Of a DNA stretch of 37,148 nucleotides, positions 1 through 7,364 are shown piece after piece. Source of the stretch: Streptomyces kebangsaanensis (GTDB lineage: Bacteria; Actinomycetota; Actinomycetes; Streptomycetales; Streptomycetaceae); contig NZ_JUJA01000083.1 of the NCBI RefSeq assembly GCF_001906585.1, positions 1-37,148 of the forward strand, written 5' to 3'. The position numbers and the translations under genes are program-made. The notes under the pieces are model-generated. The model did not search any database and was not told the origin of the DNA. It was given only the letters and a program-made list of their open reading frames with translations. The number at the start of each line of letters is the position of its first letter. The stretch's first letter is position 1.

Positions 1-1
1 C

Positions 2-700
2 CACACGGTGCGAGTGTGGGACCTGACCACCGGCCGCCCCCTCGGCAAACCCCTCACCGGCCACACCGACCCGGTGTTCGTGGTGGCGTGCACGAAGGTG
101 AACGGCCGCCCCACCGCCATCACCGCCAGCTGGGATGACACGGTGCAGGTGTGGGACCTGGCCACCCGCCGCCCCGTCGGTGAACCCCTCACCGGCCACA
201 CCCACCTGGTCAACACAGTGGCGTGCACGGACCTGAACGGCAGCCCCATTGCCGTTACCGGCAGCTCTGACCGCACGGTGCGGGTGTGGGACCTGGCCAC
301 CGGCCGCCCCCTCGGCAAACCCCTCACCGGCCACACCGAAATGGTGACTTCGGTGGCGTGCACGGAGCTGGACGGCCGCCCCACCGCCGTCAGCACAAGC
401 AATGACGGCACGGTGCGGGTGTGGGACCTGGCCACCGGCCGCCCCCTCGGCAAACCCCTCACCGGCCACACCAACGCGGTGCTCGCGGTGGCGTGCACGG
501 ACCTGGACGGCCGCCCCACTGCCGTCACCGGCAGCTCCGACGGCACCGTACGCGTGTGGAACCTAGGCTCGGGATCAAGCACAGCTGCGATCTTCCTCGA
601 CAGCATCAAGCGCCTTGCGCTGACCCGATCTGGCGACATCATCGTGGCCAGCAACAGGGACGTCGCTGTCTACCGACGCACCCAACATGGTTGGGCGTAA
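2..700 (+). CDS. WD40 beta-propeller protein, C-terminal part (5' end outside window)
   Basis: The frame is open to the left edge, so only the C-terminal part is seen. It contains five WD40-type blades, each ending in a V(R/Q)VW(D/N)L motif. The first four also carry a TGRPLGKPLTGHT-like segment, and the last blade is degenerate. The VWDL motifs recur every 135 bp (bases 14, 149, 284, 419, 554), giving 45-residue repeats. WD40 propellers are protein-binding platforms; in Streptomyces such C-termini are often attached to STAND NTPases, kinases or trypsin-like proteases, but the effector domain is not in the window. The gene runs opposite to the phage head genes to its right and ends 185 bp before them. 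Whether it is cargo of the element or flanking chromosome cannot be decided here. Confidence 0.85.
   Translation, partial: HTVRVWDLTTGRPLGKPLTGHTDPVFVVACTKVNGRPTAITASWDDTVQVWDLATRRPVGEPLTGHTHLVNTVACTDLNGSPIAVTGSSDRTVRVWDLATGRPLGKPLTGHTEMVTSVACTELDGRPTAVSTSNDGTVRVWDLATGRPLGKPLTGHTNAVLAVACTDLDGRPTAVTGSSDGTVRVWNLGSGSSTAAIFLDSIKRLALTRSGDIIVASNRDVAVYRRTQHGWA
14..560 (+). repeat. 135-bp tandem coding repeats of the WD40 gene
   Basis: Five copies of a 135-bp unit start at the GTGTGG(G/A) motif. Copies 1, 3 and 4 are nearly identical over the GGCCGCCCCCTCGGCAAACC stretch, and copy 5 is the most diverged. The nucleotide-level similarity suggests recent unit duplication or gene conversion rather than old diverged blades. 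Confidence 0.8.
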
Positions 701-885
701 TGTGCCCCTACCTCCATGTGGGGTGTGACGCAGAAGGGCCTTGCTCGCGTCAACCGCCTGATCGCTCGTCGTAGTTCAGAGAAGTGACCAGGCCGAACGA
801 GATGTAGCCCGACCAGAGTGCGCTCATACGGACACCATGCAAGCTGAAGCGGTTCGGCGCACGGGGTGCTATTCCGGCCCGGTGA
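701..885. other. Gap between WD40 gene and head module
   Basis: This 185-bp stretch separates the convergent ends of the WD40 gene and the MuF-like gene. I see no convincing ORF or long perfect hairpin, and no recognisable att repeat. Confidence 0.5.
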
Positions 886-1719
886 TCACGAGTGCGTCGG
901 CTGGCCCTCGGGCATCTGGTAGGGCCGGGGTCCGAAGGCGCGCGTGCACCGCGGGTGGGAGATTGGCCACGCCGCGGCCTCTTCGATCGTCCGGAGCGTG
1001 CCTGTGGCCTTGTCGGGGTCCTTGTGGCTGGTCCAGCCGCAGTCGACGCCGTCGAATACCTCCATCCACTGCACGCCCGCCTCGCGGGCCCGGTTGAGGG
1101 TGCCCGCGTTGTAGGCGACGGCGCTCTTGGCGAGGGTGGCGGCCTCCGCCCATACCTGCACCGGCATCCGGGCACCATTGCGGTAGATCACGTACGTCAG
1201 CTGATGCTCAGCGGCCAGCCGATCCGCGAGGGCCTTCGCCGCCTGCAGGGCGGTGGTGTGGCCTGCCGCCAGCTGCGGCACCTCCCGCCGGGCCGCGTCC
1301 CGCACGGCCCGGTAGAACTGGGCCGCCATGCGCTGCTGCTCCTCGGAGCGGCGCAGGAAGTCGGCGTAGGAGTCCGACGCCAGCGACTGCAGAGCCTCAC
1401 GGTGGATCAGCGTCCACGTGAAGTGCCCGCTGGCCGCGCGCGCCGCAGCACGCGCCCCCTCTTCGTACAGGTGGGGCAGCTGCCGGGACACGAACGCGAG
1501 GGCCTCCACGTCCACGCGGCACTGGAAGTCGACGATGGCGGCCTGGAACTGGGCGAGCCGGTCGGCGACCATCCGGGACCGGGCGTTGTCGCCGATTGCC
1601 GCGATCACGGCGGCCTGGTGCGCGGCCAGGCGCTGCCAGGCGTCCTCCAGCACCGCAGCGACACGCGCCGCGACGGTCTCGGCGTCGCCGGGCGTCAGCG
1701 GTGGAAACTCGTAGCCCAC
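886..1719 (-). CDS. MuF-like phage minor head protein
   Basis: The 277-residue protein is largely helical. It ends in a cysteine/histidine motif (DGVDCGW, then PISHPRCTRAFGPRP near residues 224-268) of the kind seen at the C-terminus of MuF/SPP1-gp7-type minor capsid proteins. Family members sit inside the head, associate with the portal and take part in head morphogenesis or DNA delivery. It is the last head gene in the minus-strand series. Its GTG start overlaps the upstream stop codon (TAGTG), suggesting translational coupling. In most phages MuF follows the portal directly; here it follows the capsid gene, so this assignment rests on the C-terminal motif and genomic context. Confidence 0.65.
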   Translation of the reverse strand: MGYEFPPLTPGDAETVAARVAAVLEDAWQRLAAHQAAVIAAIGDNARSRMVADRLAQFQAAIVDFQCRVDVEALAFVSRQLPHLYEEGARAAARAASGHFTWTLIHREALQSLASDSYADFLRRSEEQQRMAAQFYRAVRDAARREVPQLAAGHTTALQAAKALADRLAAEHQLTYVIYRNGARMPVQVWAEAATLAKSAVAYNAGTLNRAREAGVQWMEVFDGVDCGWTSHKDPDKATGTLRTIEEAAAWPISHPRCTRAFGPRPYQMPEGQPTHS

Positions 1720-2039
1720 TACCGCCGCCAGCCGTGGGCACGCCGCAGCGGGGCCACGACCAGGGCGTCCCCGCCATCCGGCTCATCAGGCGCGGTCGCA
1801 TCCTGCACGAAGGCGATCTGCCGTTCCAGGCCGGTGAGGTTGTTGGACTGGTCGAGGGTGGCGACACCGCTCACGGTCAGCTGCAGGGGCTCGGCGAGCA
1901 GCGCCGCCCGCCGCTCGGAGAGCACTTCCAGCGCGACAGCCTTGGCGGAGCCGAGCCGCGTGTAGCGGGTCTCGAGGTCGCTCTGGTCGGTGGCGGGGCC
2001 GAGCTGCGCCAGGAGCCAGGCGAGGACAGCGGAGTCCAC
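1719..2039 (-). CDS. Small head-region protein, function unknown
   Basis: A protein of 106 residues starting at a GTG placed 7 bases after a GGAAGGA ribosome binding site. The longer frame upstream to 2087 lacks such a site and crosses a hairpin. The predicted protein is helical at the N-terminus (SAVLAWLLAQLG) and has a conserved-looking RYTRLGSAKAVALEVL segment. Its position between capsid and minor head genes suggests a virion or head-tail connector role, but I recognise no family with certainty. Its stop overlaps the next start. Confidence 0.65.
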   Translation of the reverse strand: MDSAVLAWLLAQLGPATDQSDLETRYTRLGSAKAVALEVLSERRAALLAEPLQLTVSGVATLDQSNNLTGLERQIAFVQDATAPDEPDGGDALVVAPLRRAHGWRR

Positions 2040-2068
2040 AGGCGTGTCCTTCCGGGAAGAGAGAGCGG

Positions 2069-2099
2069 CCCGGCACCCCCGCCGCATAGGGGTGCCGGG
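2069..2099 (-). terminator. Intra-operon hairpin in the head module
   Basis: A perfect 11-bp stem, CCCGGCACCCC at 2069-2079 paired with GGGGTGCCGGG at 2089-2099, encloses a 9-base loop. It lies after the stop of the acidic protein gene and before the GTG at 2039, so it could end or attenuate transcription after the capsid genes. There is no U-run, as is common for GC-rich actinobacterial terminators. Confidence 0.6.
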
Positions 2100-2117
2100 C
2101 CGGGCCTGGCCGGGTTA

Positions 2118-2441
2118 CTACTCGGCCTGCTTGCGGGCCCGGGTCCGGGTGGGCTTTGCCTCCGGCTCGGGCGTGGCTGCAGGCGCGGGCGTCGGCTCGG
2201 ACGTAGTTTCGGGTGTGGGCGCCGGCTCCGGGGCCGGGGTCGGCTCCGTCTCCCTCAGCGCAGCGGACTCCCGGTCGCTGTCGCTGTCGGCGCCCTCCTC
2301 GTCCTCGTCGGGCTCCCACGCGGCCGGGTTGGTGATGGTCTCGGCCAGGTCCTCGTCCGGCTCGTCACCGGGCTGCAGGATCAGCCATTCGGCCGTCTGC
2401 GGGTGCTGCACGTGCACCGCTGCCGCCAGTCGCCGCCCCAT
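2118..2441 (-). CDS. Acidic Pro/Ala-rich small head-region protein
   Basis: A 107-residue protein whose ATG lies one base after the stop codon of the major capsid gene. The longer frame upstream overlaps the capsid gene and is not needed. Residues 1-35 form a compact segment (HPQTAEWLILQPGDE, then a conserved-looking TNPAAW). The rest is an acidic run followed by a Pro/Thr/Glu-rich linker and a basic tail (TRTRARKQAE). I have seen similar short proteins next to actinophage capsid genes but cannot name a function. A structural or head-completion role is inferred from position. Confidence 0.65.
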   Translation of the reverse strand: MGRRLAAAVHVQHPQTAEWLILQPGDEPDEDLAETITNPAAWEPDEDEEGADSDSDRESAALRETEPTPAPEPAPTPETTSEPTPAPAATPEPEAKPTRTRARKQAE

Positions 2442-2442
2442 G

Positions 2443-3492
2443 TCACAGCACCTTCGCAGTGATGTGGCAGTCCGGCGAGTACAGGACGGGCATCGCGACC
2501 GCCGCGCCCTTGGTCCACAGCTGTACCGGGTCGTCCTTGCCGCCACGGGTGATGATCAGGCCCGGGGCGTCCTCGCGGGCGATCGCCGGGTTGCCGCCCC
2601 GCGACAGCACTAGCGACTCTGCCGTGGTCCCGTACAGGGTCTGCCCCCACTTCGCCCGGTCCGGCGGCAGCATGATCCACCGGTCGTCCGGCAGGCACTT
2701 CGTGGAGACGCCGTCCACACGGACCTGCCCCTTGTAGAGGGTGATCGGCGGCAGGCTGTAGTTGCCGCGCACCACGTCGACCTGCTGCGGCGTCAGCGTC
2801 GCCGTCGGCGTCGTCGACGGGTTCACGCTGCCGTAGTAGGCGGCCCGGTAGGCGTTGTTGCCGCCCAGGTAGGAGTACACACGCCGCGAGGTGAACACAC
2901 CCTCGGGCGTGGGCGCGCCGATGTCGTCGAGGTGGTCGATCCAGCGCAGCTCGTCCGCGATCGGGTCCGACGTCGGATCCGACCACGGCTTCGGCGCCAC
3001 CGGCATGTTCGCCGCCGGCACGTTGTAGTCGACCTCCTGGGTGAGCCCGTTCTCGCCCTGCAGGGAGAACTTGCCGTCCACGAGGACGTCGCCGGCGGCC
3101 AGCTCCAGACGGGAGTTGATGGCCTCGACGTGCCGCTCCACGTCGTCGTACAGCAGCTGCTCCAGGCGGGAGGCGTCCGCGCCCCGGGCCGCCTCCTGCA
3201 GCAGCAGCTCGACCTCGCCCACCATCAGCTTCTGGCCGAGGGACGGCAGCATGCCCTGCGTGGACGTCTGCCACGCCTGCCGGTCCGCGAACGGCACGGA
3301 GGCGTCGAAGGCGCGGTACTTCGCGGCATTCACGTAGCGGCCGGTCTGCTTGATCCGCCACATGACGTCCTGCACGGACACCTTGGCGAACACGGTCTGC
3401 GTGAGCAGGAAGTCGGCCGGGGTGGGAATGTAGCGGGCGAACGTCGTCAGGTCCGCCACGCTGATGTCTTTGATCAGGTCCTGAACGGTCAT
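2443..3492 (-). CDS. Major capsid protein, lambda gpE family
   Basis: The 349-residue length, overall layout and sequence resemble the phage major capsid protein E family. An N-terminal arm (residues 1-30, FARYIPTPADFLL) is followed by the shell-forming HK97-fold core. A GGAGG site precedes the ATG. The gene follows the decoration gene with a 13-base gap, the same pair order as lambda D-E, which supports both calls. The product would assemble into the icosahedral head around the scaffold protein encoded upstream. No truncation or frameshift is visible. Confidence 0.85.
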   Translation of the reverse strand: MTVQDLIKDISVADLTTFARYIPTPADFLLTQTVFAKVSVQDVMWRIKQTGRYVNAAKYRAFDASVPFADRQAWQTSTQGMLPSLGQKLMVGEVELLLQEAARGADASRLEQLLYDDVERHVEAINSRLELAAGDVLVDGKFSLQGENGLTQEVDYNVPAANMPVAPKPWSDPTSDPIADELRWIDHLDDIGAPTPEGVFTSRRVYSYLGGNNAYRAAYYGSVNPSTTPTATLTPQQVDVVRGNYSLPPITLYKGQVRVDGVSTKCLPDDRWIMLPPDRAKWGQTLYGTTAESLVLSRGGNPAIAREDAPGLIITRGGKDDPVQLWTKGAAVAMPVLYSPDCHITAKVL

Positions 3493-3505
3493 CGACAGGG
3501 CCTCC

Positions 3506-3916
3506 TTACACGAAGCGGATCTGGCAGCTGGCGGACGGGGCGACCGGGGCGACGGAGATCGGGAGCTTCGCGGTCTTCACCGAGCCGTGCCACAGCAGCG
3601 CGGCCGGGACCTTCGTCTGCGCCGGTGCGAACAGCACCTCGGCGAACACGAACCCGGCGAGCTTCTCGCGGCCGTCGGTGGCGTCGGTCTTGTAGAGGCC
3701 GTACAGGCCCGAGGCGGTGATCTTGCCGACGGGGATGCCGGACAGGAACCGCGAGTAGGGAATGCTCGTGTCGGTCGACGGCACGTAGTGCGTGCCGGAC
3801 GTGAACGTGCTCATGTCGAGGGTGATCGAGTCGACCGAGTCAGTGCCGTGCAGGCTGGCCAGCCAGGACCGGTCGGCTGTCAGGTTCAGGGTGGTAGTGA
3901 CCGGCTGAACGGTCAT
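3506..3916 (-). CDS. Head decoration protein, lambda gpD-like
   Basis: A 136-residue, Thr/Ser- and beta-rich protein. The pattern G(I/V)PVGKIT...GLYG...TDGREKLAGFVF is typical of the gpD/SHP decoration family, whose trimers sit on the outside of expanded capsids and stabilise them. It is slightly longer than lambda gpD (110 residues), mostly at the N-terminus. A GGGAGGA site 3-4 bases before the ATG supports the start. It lies between the scaffold-like and capsid genes on the same strand, as expected for a gpE-type head module. Confidence 0.8.
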   Translation of the reverse strand: MTVQPVTTTLNLTADRSWLASLHGTDSVDSITLDMSTFTSGTHYVPSTDTSIPYSRFLSGIPVGKITASGLYGLYKTDATDGREKLAGFVFAEVLFAPAQTKVPAALLWHGSVKTAKLPISVAPVAPSASCQIRFV

Positions 3917-4032
3917 GGGTCCTCCCGTGGACGCGACGAAGCGGGTGATCGTCCGCTCACCGGCTGGTGGCGTCGTCCACGAGGAAGGGGGCGTGGTCCC
4001 CGGATCCGGCCTTGACCCGCCGGTGGGAGGTC

Positions 4033-4722
4033 TCAGTTGCCCGTCAGGAAGCCGCGCTGGCGGGCCATCTCCGCGCCGTGCTGGCCGGGCTTGGGCATGT
4101 TGCTGCCTCGCGGCGGCGGGCCGCCCGCCGGGGAGCCTCCGGGCGCGGCAGGCGGCACAGCAGGGCCAGCAGTGCCGAACAGCTCCGGCCTGCGCGCCTT
4201 CAACGCCTCCGCCGCCTCGGTGAGGGCCTGCTCGTCGGCGTCGTCCTCGACGACCAGGAGCAGTTCGGCGTCCTTCAGGTCAGCGCCGGTCGCACCCAGC
4301 CCGACGAGGACGGCACGGCGTGCCGCTGCCCGCTCACGGGCCACAGCCTGCGCCTCACGCTGCGCCGCGGCGGTCTCCTTCTCTGCGGCGGCCTGCTCGC
4401 GCCGCTCCAGCTCCGTGAGGGCCGCGGTCTGGGCGTCGCGCTGCTGCTGCACGAACGCGGTCAGCTCGTCGGCCTTGGTGAACCCCAGCTGCTCGATGAG
4501 TTCGCGGACCCCGGCGCGTGCGCCCTGCTGCTTCTCGCGGGCCAGGAGCCGGGTCAGCGCCTCCTGGTCCAGCGGCGGCGCCGCAGGCGCGGCCGGGATC
4601 GGGGCGGGCGGGAGCTGCTGGTTGGACGGGTCGGTGGGGTCCGCGCCCACGATGGGGAAGATGGGCCGGCCATCCCGCCGGTAGCCGACGGGCGTACGGG
4701 GGGCGGGCAGCAGCCTGTCCAT
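4033..4722 (-). CDS. Capsid scaffolding-like protein
   Basis: 229 residues from the ATG at 4722, which has a GGAGGA site about 9 bases upstream; an alternative start at 4851 has none. The N-terminus is Pro-rich. Roughly residues 50-170 form a long Gln/Ala/Glu/Arg-rich helical region predicted as coiled coil (QQQRDAQTAALTELERREQA). The C-terminus is Gly/Pro-rich and ends in a short basic segment. That architecture and its place before decoration and capsid genes fit a phage scaffolding protein, which guides capsid assembly and is lost from the mature head. The call rests on architecture and synteny, not on a signature motif. Confidence 0.7.
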   Translation of the reverse strand: MDRLLPAPRTPVGYRRDGRPIFPIVGADPTDPSNQQLPPAPIPAAPAAPPLDQEALTRLLAREKQQGARAGVRELIEQLGFTKADELTAFVQQQRDAQTAALTELERREQAAAEKETAAAQREAQAVARERAAARRAVLVGLGATGADLKDAELLLVVEDDADEQALTEAAEALKARRPELFGTAGPAVPPAAPGGSPAGGPPPRGSNMPKPGQHGAEMARQRGFLTGN

Positions 4723-4883
4723 GCGGATCCAGTCCTCCAGCAGCAGCGCCCCCGCGCCGTCGATCAGTGTAGCCACAACCGCAGCCACCCAACCCGTGTG
4801 CTGCTCGCGGACCGGGCCGCCCGGTCCACCGGCCTGATTGACCCCGCGCACAAATTGTCAGTGCTGCCCGGCAGGATGCGCTC

Positions 4884-5681
4884 ATGCCGTCCTTGGATGA
4901 CCTTCCCCCGTACCGCCGGGCGAAGTTGATGTGGGAGTTCGCCCACTTCGGCGAACACGGAGTTGAGCAGATGGTTCGGGAGCAGGCGGGCCAGCCGTGC
5001 CACCTGTCCGGCGTGCCCAAACCCTCCTCGCCCCGAGTGGCCGTGCTCGGGAAAGACGGCCGCTTCCACCTGATGAGCGACGGTTTGATGCTCTGCGCCA
5101 AAGGCCGCACCGAGCAGGGATGGGAGCACCGGCAGATCTGCTCGTGGACGGAGACCGACGAGGGTTTGGCCGAGGGTTACCGCGCCGGCGGGACGCACGG
5201 GTCCGTCGAGCGCATTTGGTTCGTCCAGGCCACCGCTGAGGCCGTGCCGCTGGCTTCCCTGCCGCCGGCACAGCGCTGCCATAGCGACAACTACACCGTC
5301 ACCATGCACTACTGGCCTCCGCCCCCGGCCAGGACGGCCGTAGTCCGGCGGCTGCGCGCGGCCCTGGTCGAAGCCCTCGGGCCAGACTGCCACCTGTGCG
5401 GTGCGCTACCAGGGGCGATGGTGGATCACGACTACGCCACGGGCAAGGTGCGCGGCCTTCTGTGCAAGCTGTGCAACCGGACCGTGGAGGAATGTCCGCA
5501 CGTGCAGGGCTGCCCGAAGGCCGACTACATGAGCAATCCACCTGCGGCAGATCTGGCGCTGTCATATCCGCCGTACCTGGCGCACGAGCCGAAGGCGTCC
5601 GTGAGGGCACACAAGATCGAGTTGCTCGGGTTCGATCCACTCGCTCCGTGGCGTCCCGCCCGACCGGACGCCTCGGCCTAA
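4884..5681 (+). CDS. HNH protein with recombination endonuclease VII-like domain
   Basis: The C-terminal half carries the zinc-binding nuclease pattern of endonuclease VII: C169-x2-C172, then the DHD motif at 181-183 followed by ATGKVRGLLC, and C194-x2-C197. The T4 homologue resolves branched DNA during packaging. In actinobacteria, such domains are common as stand-alone HNH proteins in prophages and plasmids. The N-terminal 150 residues (LMWEFAHFGEHG...) are unfamiliar. The gene runs opposite to the head genes and sits directly upstream of the scaffold gene, head to head, at the left edge of the cargo block between portal and scaffold. A GCAGGA site lies 8 bases before the ATG. Confidence 0.8.
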   Translation: MPSLDDLPPYRRAKLMWEFAHFGEHGVEQMVREQAGQPCHLSGVPKPSSPRVAVLGKDGRFHLMSDGLMLCAKGRTEQGWEHRQICSWTETDEGLAEGYRAGGTHGSVERIWFVQATAEAVPLASLPPAQRCHSDNYTVTMHYWPPPPARTAVVRRLRAALVEALGPDCHLCGALPGAMVDHDYATGKVRGLLCKLCNRTVEECPHVQGCPKADYMSNPPAADLALSYPPYLAHEPKASVRAHKIELLGFDPLAPWRPARPDASA

Positions 5682-5820
5682 AGCGCTGTCCCGTAACTGA
5701 TGGGCGATGCCGACTCAGGCGTTTGGGGTGAGACGCTTCACCGCTGATGCGCGTGGCGACCGACGCTGCGTCAGCACGGCAGTGCACACTCGGGTGGAGT
5801 CCATTCTCCCCGGAGGCGTC

Positions 5821-6795
5821 ATGCCGCAGTCGGAGCCATCTGATGCACGGATGCGGGCCTGCGGGGTCGCCGAAATGTCCGGTCCGGTCCAGTCGCTACG
5901 GCTGCCCAGGCCCCAGTCACCCGGGCCAGGCGAGATCTTGCTCGACGTCCTGGCCGCCGGGGTCGGCCCCTGGGACCGGCTGCTTGCCTCCGGTGGATGG
6001 GACGTGGGCCTGCGCTTTCCGGCGGCCCTCGGGGTGGAGGGCGCAGGTCGTGTCGTCGCCGTGGGGCCGGATGTCACGGCCCCTGCCGTGGGTGACCTGG
6101 TGCTGGCCCACAGTGCTCCGCTGCCCGGTCACAGCGGCTTGTGGGCCGAGCAGGTGCTGCTGCGAGCCGCGGACGCGGCACCTCTGCCCGAAGGCCTGGA
6201 CCCGGCGCGGGCGGCGGCCCTCCCCGTCAACGGCCTGACCGCCTGCCAGGCCTTGGACTGGCTGGACCTGTCCAGCGGCATGCACCTGCTGGTGACGAAC
6301 GGAGCGGGAGTGACCGGCGCCCTCGTCCTGCAACTCGCGGTCGCGGCCGGAGTCCGTGTGACGGCGACGGCGTCCCCCCGCTCCTTCGACCGGCTGCGCC
6401 GCCTGGGCGCGACAGACGTCATCGACTACCGCCGCCCCGCCTGGCCGCGCGAGGTCGGGCGCGTCTTCGACGCGGCGCTCGCCGCAGCCCCCGGAACGGC
6501 CGCCACCGCCGGGGAACTTGTCCGCCCGGGTGGCCGACTGTGCTCCATCACCTCGGACGCCCCGGCCGCGAGCGCTGAACTCGCTTCGGCCGATCTCTAC
6601 GTCCGTCCGGACGCAGAGACTCTCGCTGTCCTCGCCAGCCGGCTCCGCGACGGCGTACTCGGCCTGCCCACGGAGGTACTTCCCCTTGATGAGGGCCCCG
6701 GCGCCTTCGACCGGTCCTCGAGGGGCCTCACCGGCGGAACCAAGCTCGTGCTCCGCGTCACCGGCCCGGCTTCCTCAGACACCATGCCGGCATAG
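5821..6795 (+). CDS. MDR-family NADPH:quinone oxidoreductase / alcohol dehydrogenase-like protein
   Basis: 324 residues from an ATG directly behind CCGGAGG; the longer upstream frame has no comparable site. The N-terminal GroES-like domain (GEILLDVLAAGVGPWD, then the FPAALGVEGAGRVVAVG motif) is followed by a Rossmann NAD(P)H-binding domain (NGAGVTGALVLQLAVAAGVR near residue 160). The catalytic-zinc cysteine and histidine of alcohol dehydrogenases are not seen, so it belongs to the zinc-independent quinone reductase/enoyl reductase branch. It would reduce quinones or activated double bonds in the cytoplasm. Nothing ties it to the phage functions around it, so it is cargo or part of a chromosomal segment caught between head genes. 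Confidence 0.8.
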   Translation: MPQSEPSDARMRACGVAEMSGPVQSLRLPRPQSPGPGEILLDVLAAGVGPWDRLLASGGWDVGLRFPAALGVEGAGRVVAVGPDVTAPAVGDLVLAHSAPLPGHSGLWAEQVLLRAADAAPLPEGLDPARAAALPVNGLTACQALDWLDLSSGMHLLVTNGAGVTGALVLQLAVAAGVRVTATASPRSFDRLRRLGATDVIDYRRPAWPREVGRVFDAALAAAPGTAATAGELVRPGGRLCSITSDAPAASAELASADLYVRPDAETLAVLASRLRDGVLGLPTEVLPLDEGPGAFDRSSRGLTGGTKLVLRVTGPASSDTMPA

Positions 6796-6899
6796 AAGCC
6801 CAGCGACTCATTGCTGGGACTTCGAACGGGTACCGACGGTGTCAACAGCTCGATGGACAACGCGCCTGCCGGCCAGCGCCTCAGTGGGATGATCACCGC

Positions 6900-7076
6900 G
6901 TGACTGGTGTGATCACGACGCCGGAGCCTTCCTGGACAGCCCCGTTCACCGGGCTGAGCTCGCGCTGCTTTGGCACGTTGGTGACCGCACTGCGCCGTGA
7001 GGGCGCCGACGAAGTACGCCGGGGCCGGCCGTGGAGCCTGCCCTTCGAGGACCGGGTGCTGCTCGTTGCGGTCTAT
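6900..7076 (+). pseudogene. IS5-type transposase, N-terminal remnant
   Basis: From the GTG at 6900, the frame encodes a segment (FTGLSSRCFGTLV, then RGRPWSLPFEDRVLLVAVY) typical of the N-terminal HTH part of Tnp4-like IS5-family transposases. Similarity breaks off after VAVY at about 7076 and the rest of the frame is unrelated. No DDE catalytic part follows, so this is a decayed fragment lying between two cargo genes. Confidence 0.6.
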
Positions 7077-7137
7077 CGATGCGCCGGAGTAGCTGCGGAA
7101 GCTGCCGGCGGTGCAGATCTTGCGCCGGGTGTGGATT

Positions 7138-7245
7138 CACGTTGACCCCGAGATCAAGCGCGACCTGCGCGGCCGACTTGCCGCTCTCGGTCACGATCCG
7201 CACGGCCCCCTACGGAACTCCACGTCGAACTTCTGCCTCCTGTCC
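7138..7245 (-). pseudogene. IS3-type transposase orfA remnant, frameshifted
   Basis: The minus strand encodes RQKFDVEFR (about 7245-7213) and, in a shifted frame, VRIVTESGKSAAQVALDLGV (about 7203-7140). Together these match the start of IS3-family OrfA proteins (FRRKYD.EFR..AVRIV.ETGKS.AQVA.DLG). A frameshift near 7205-7215 and the absence of any OrfB integrase show it is dead. It abuts the IS5-type remnant, so this 450-bp gap is a small insertion-sequence graveyard. Confidence 0.65.
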
Positions 7246-7364
7246 GCCGTGGCTCCCGGCTTCCCCTTTGGCCACAGCCCCTACGGTACGAAGGGAAGAA
7301 CGCCTCTGGCATGATGCGGCGTCACAGCGGCCGTCTGCGGCTGTGCAGCATTCGGGGGTGCGGG

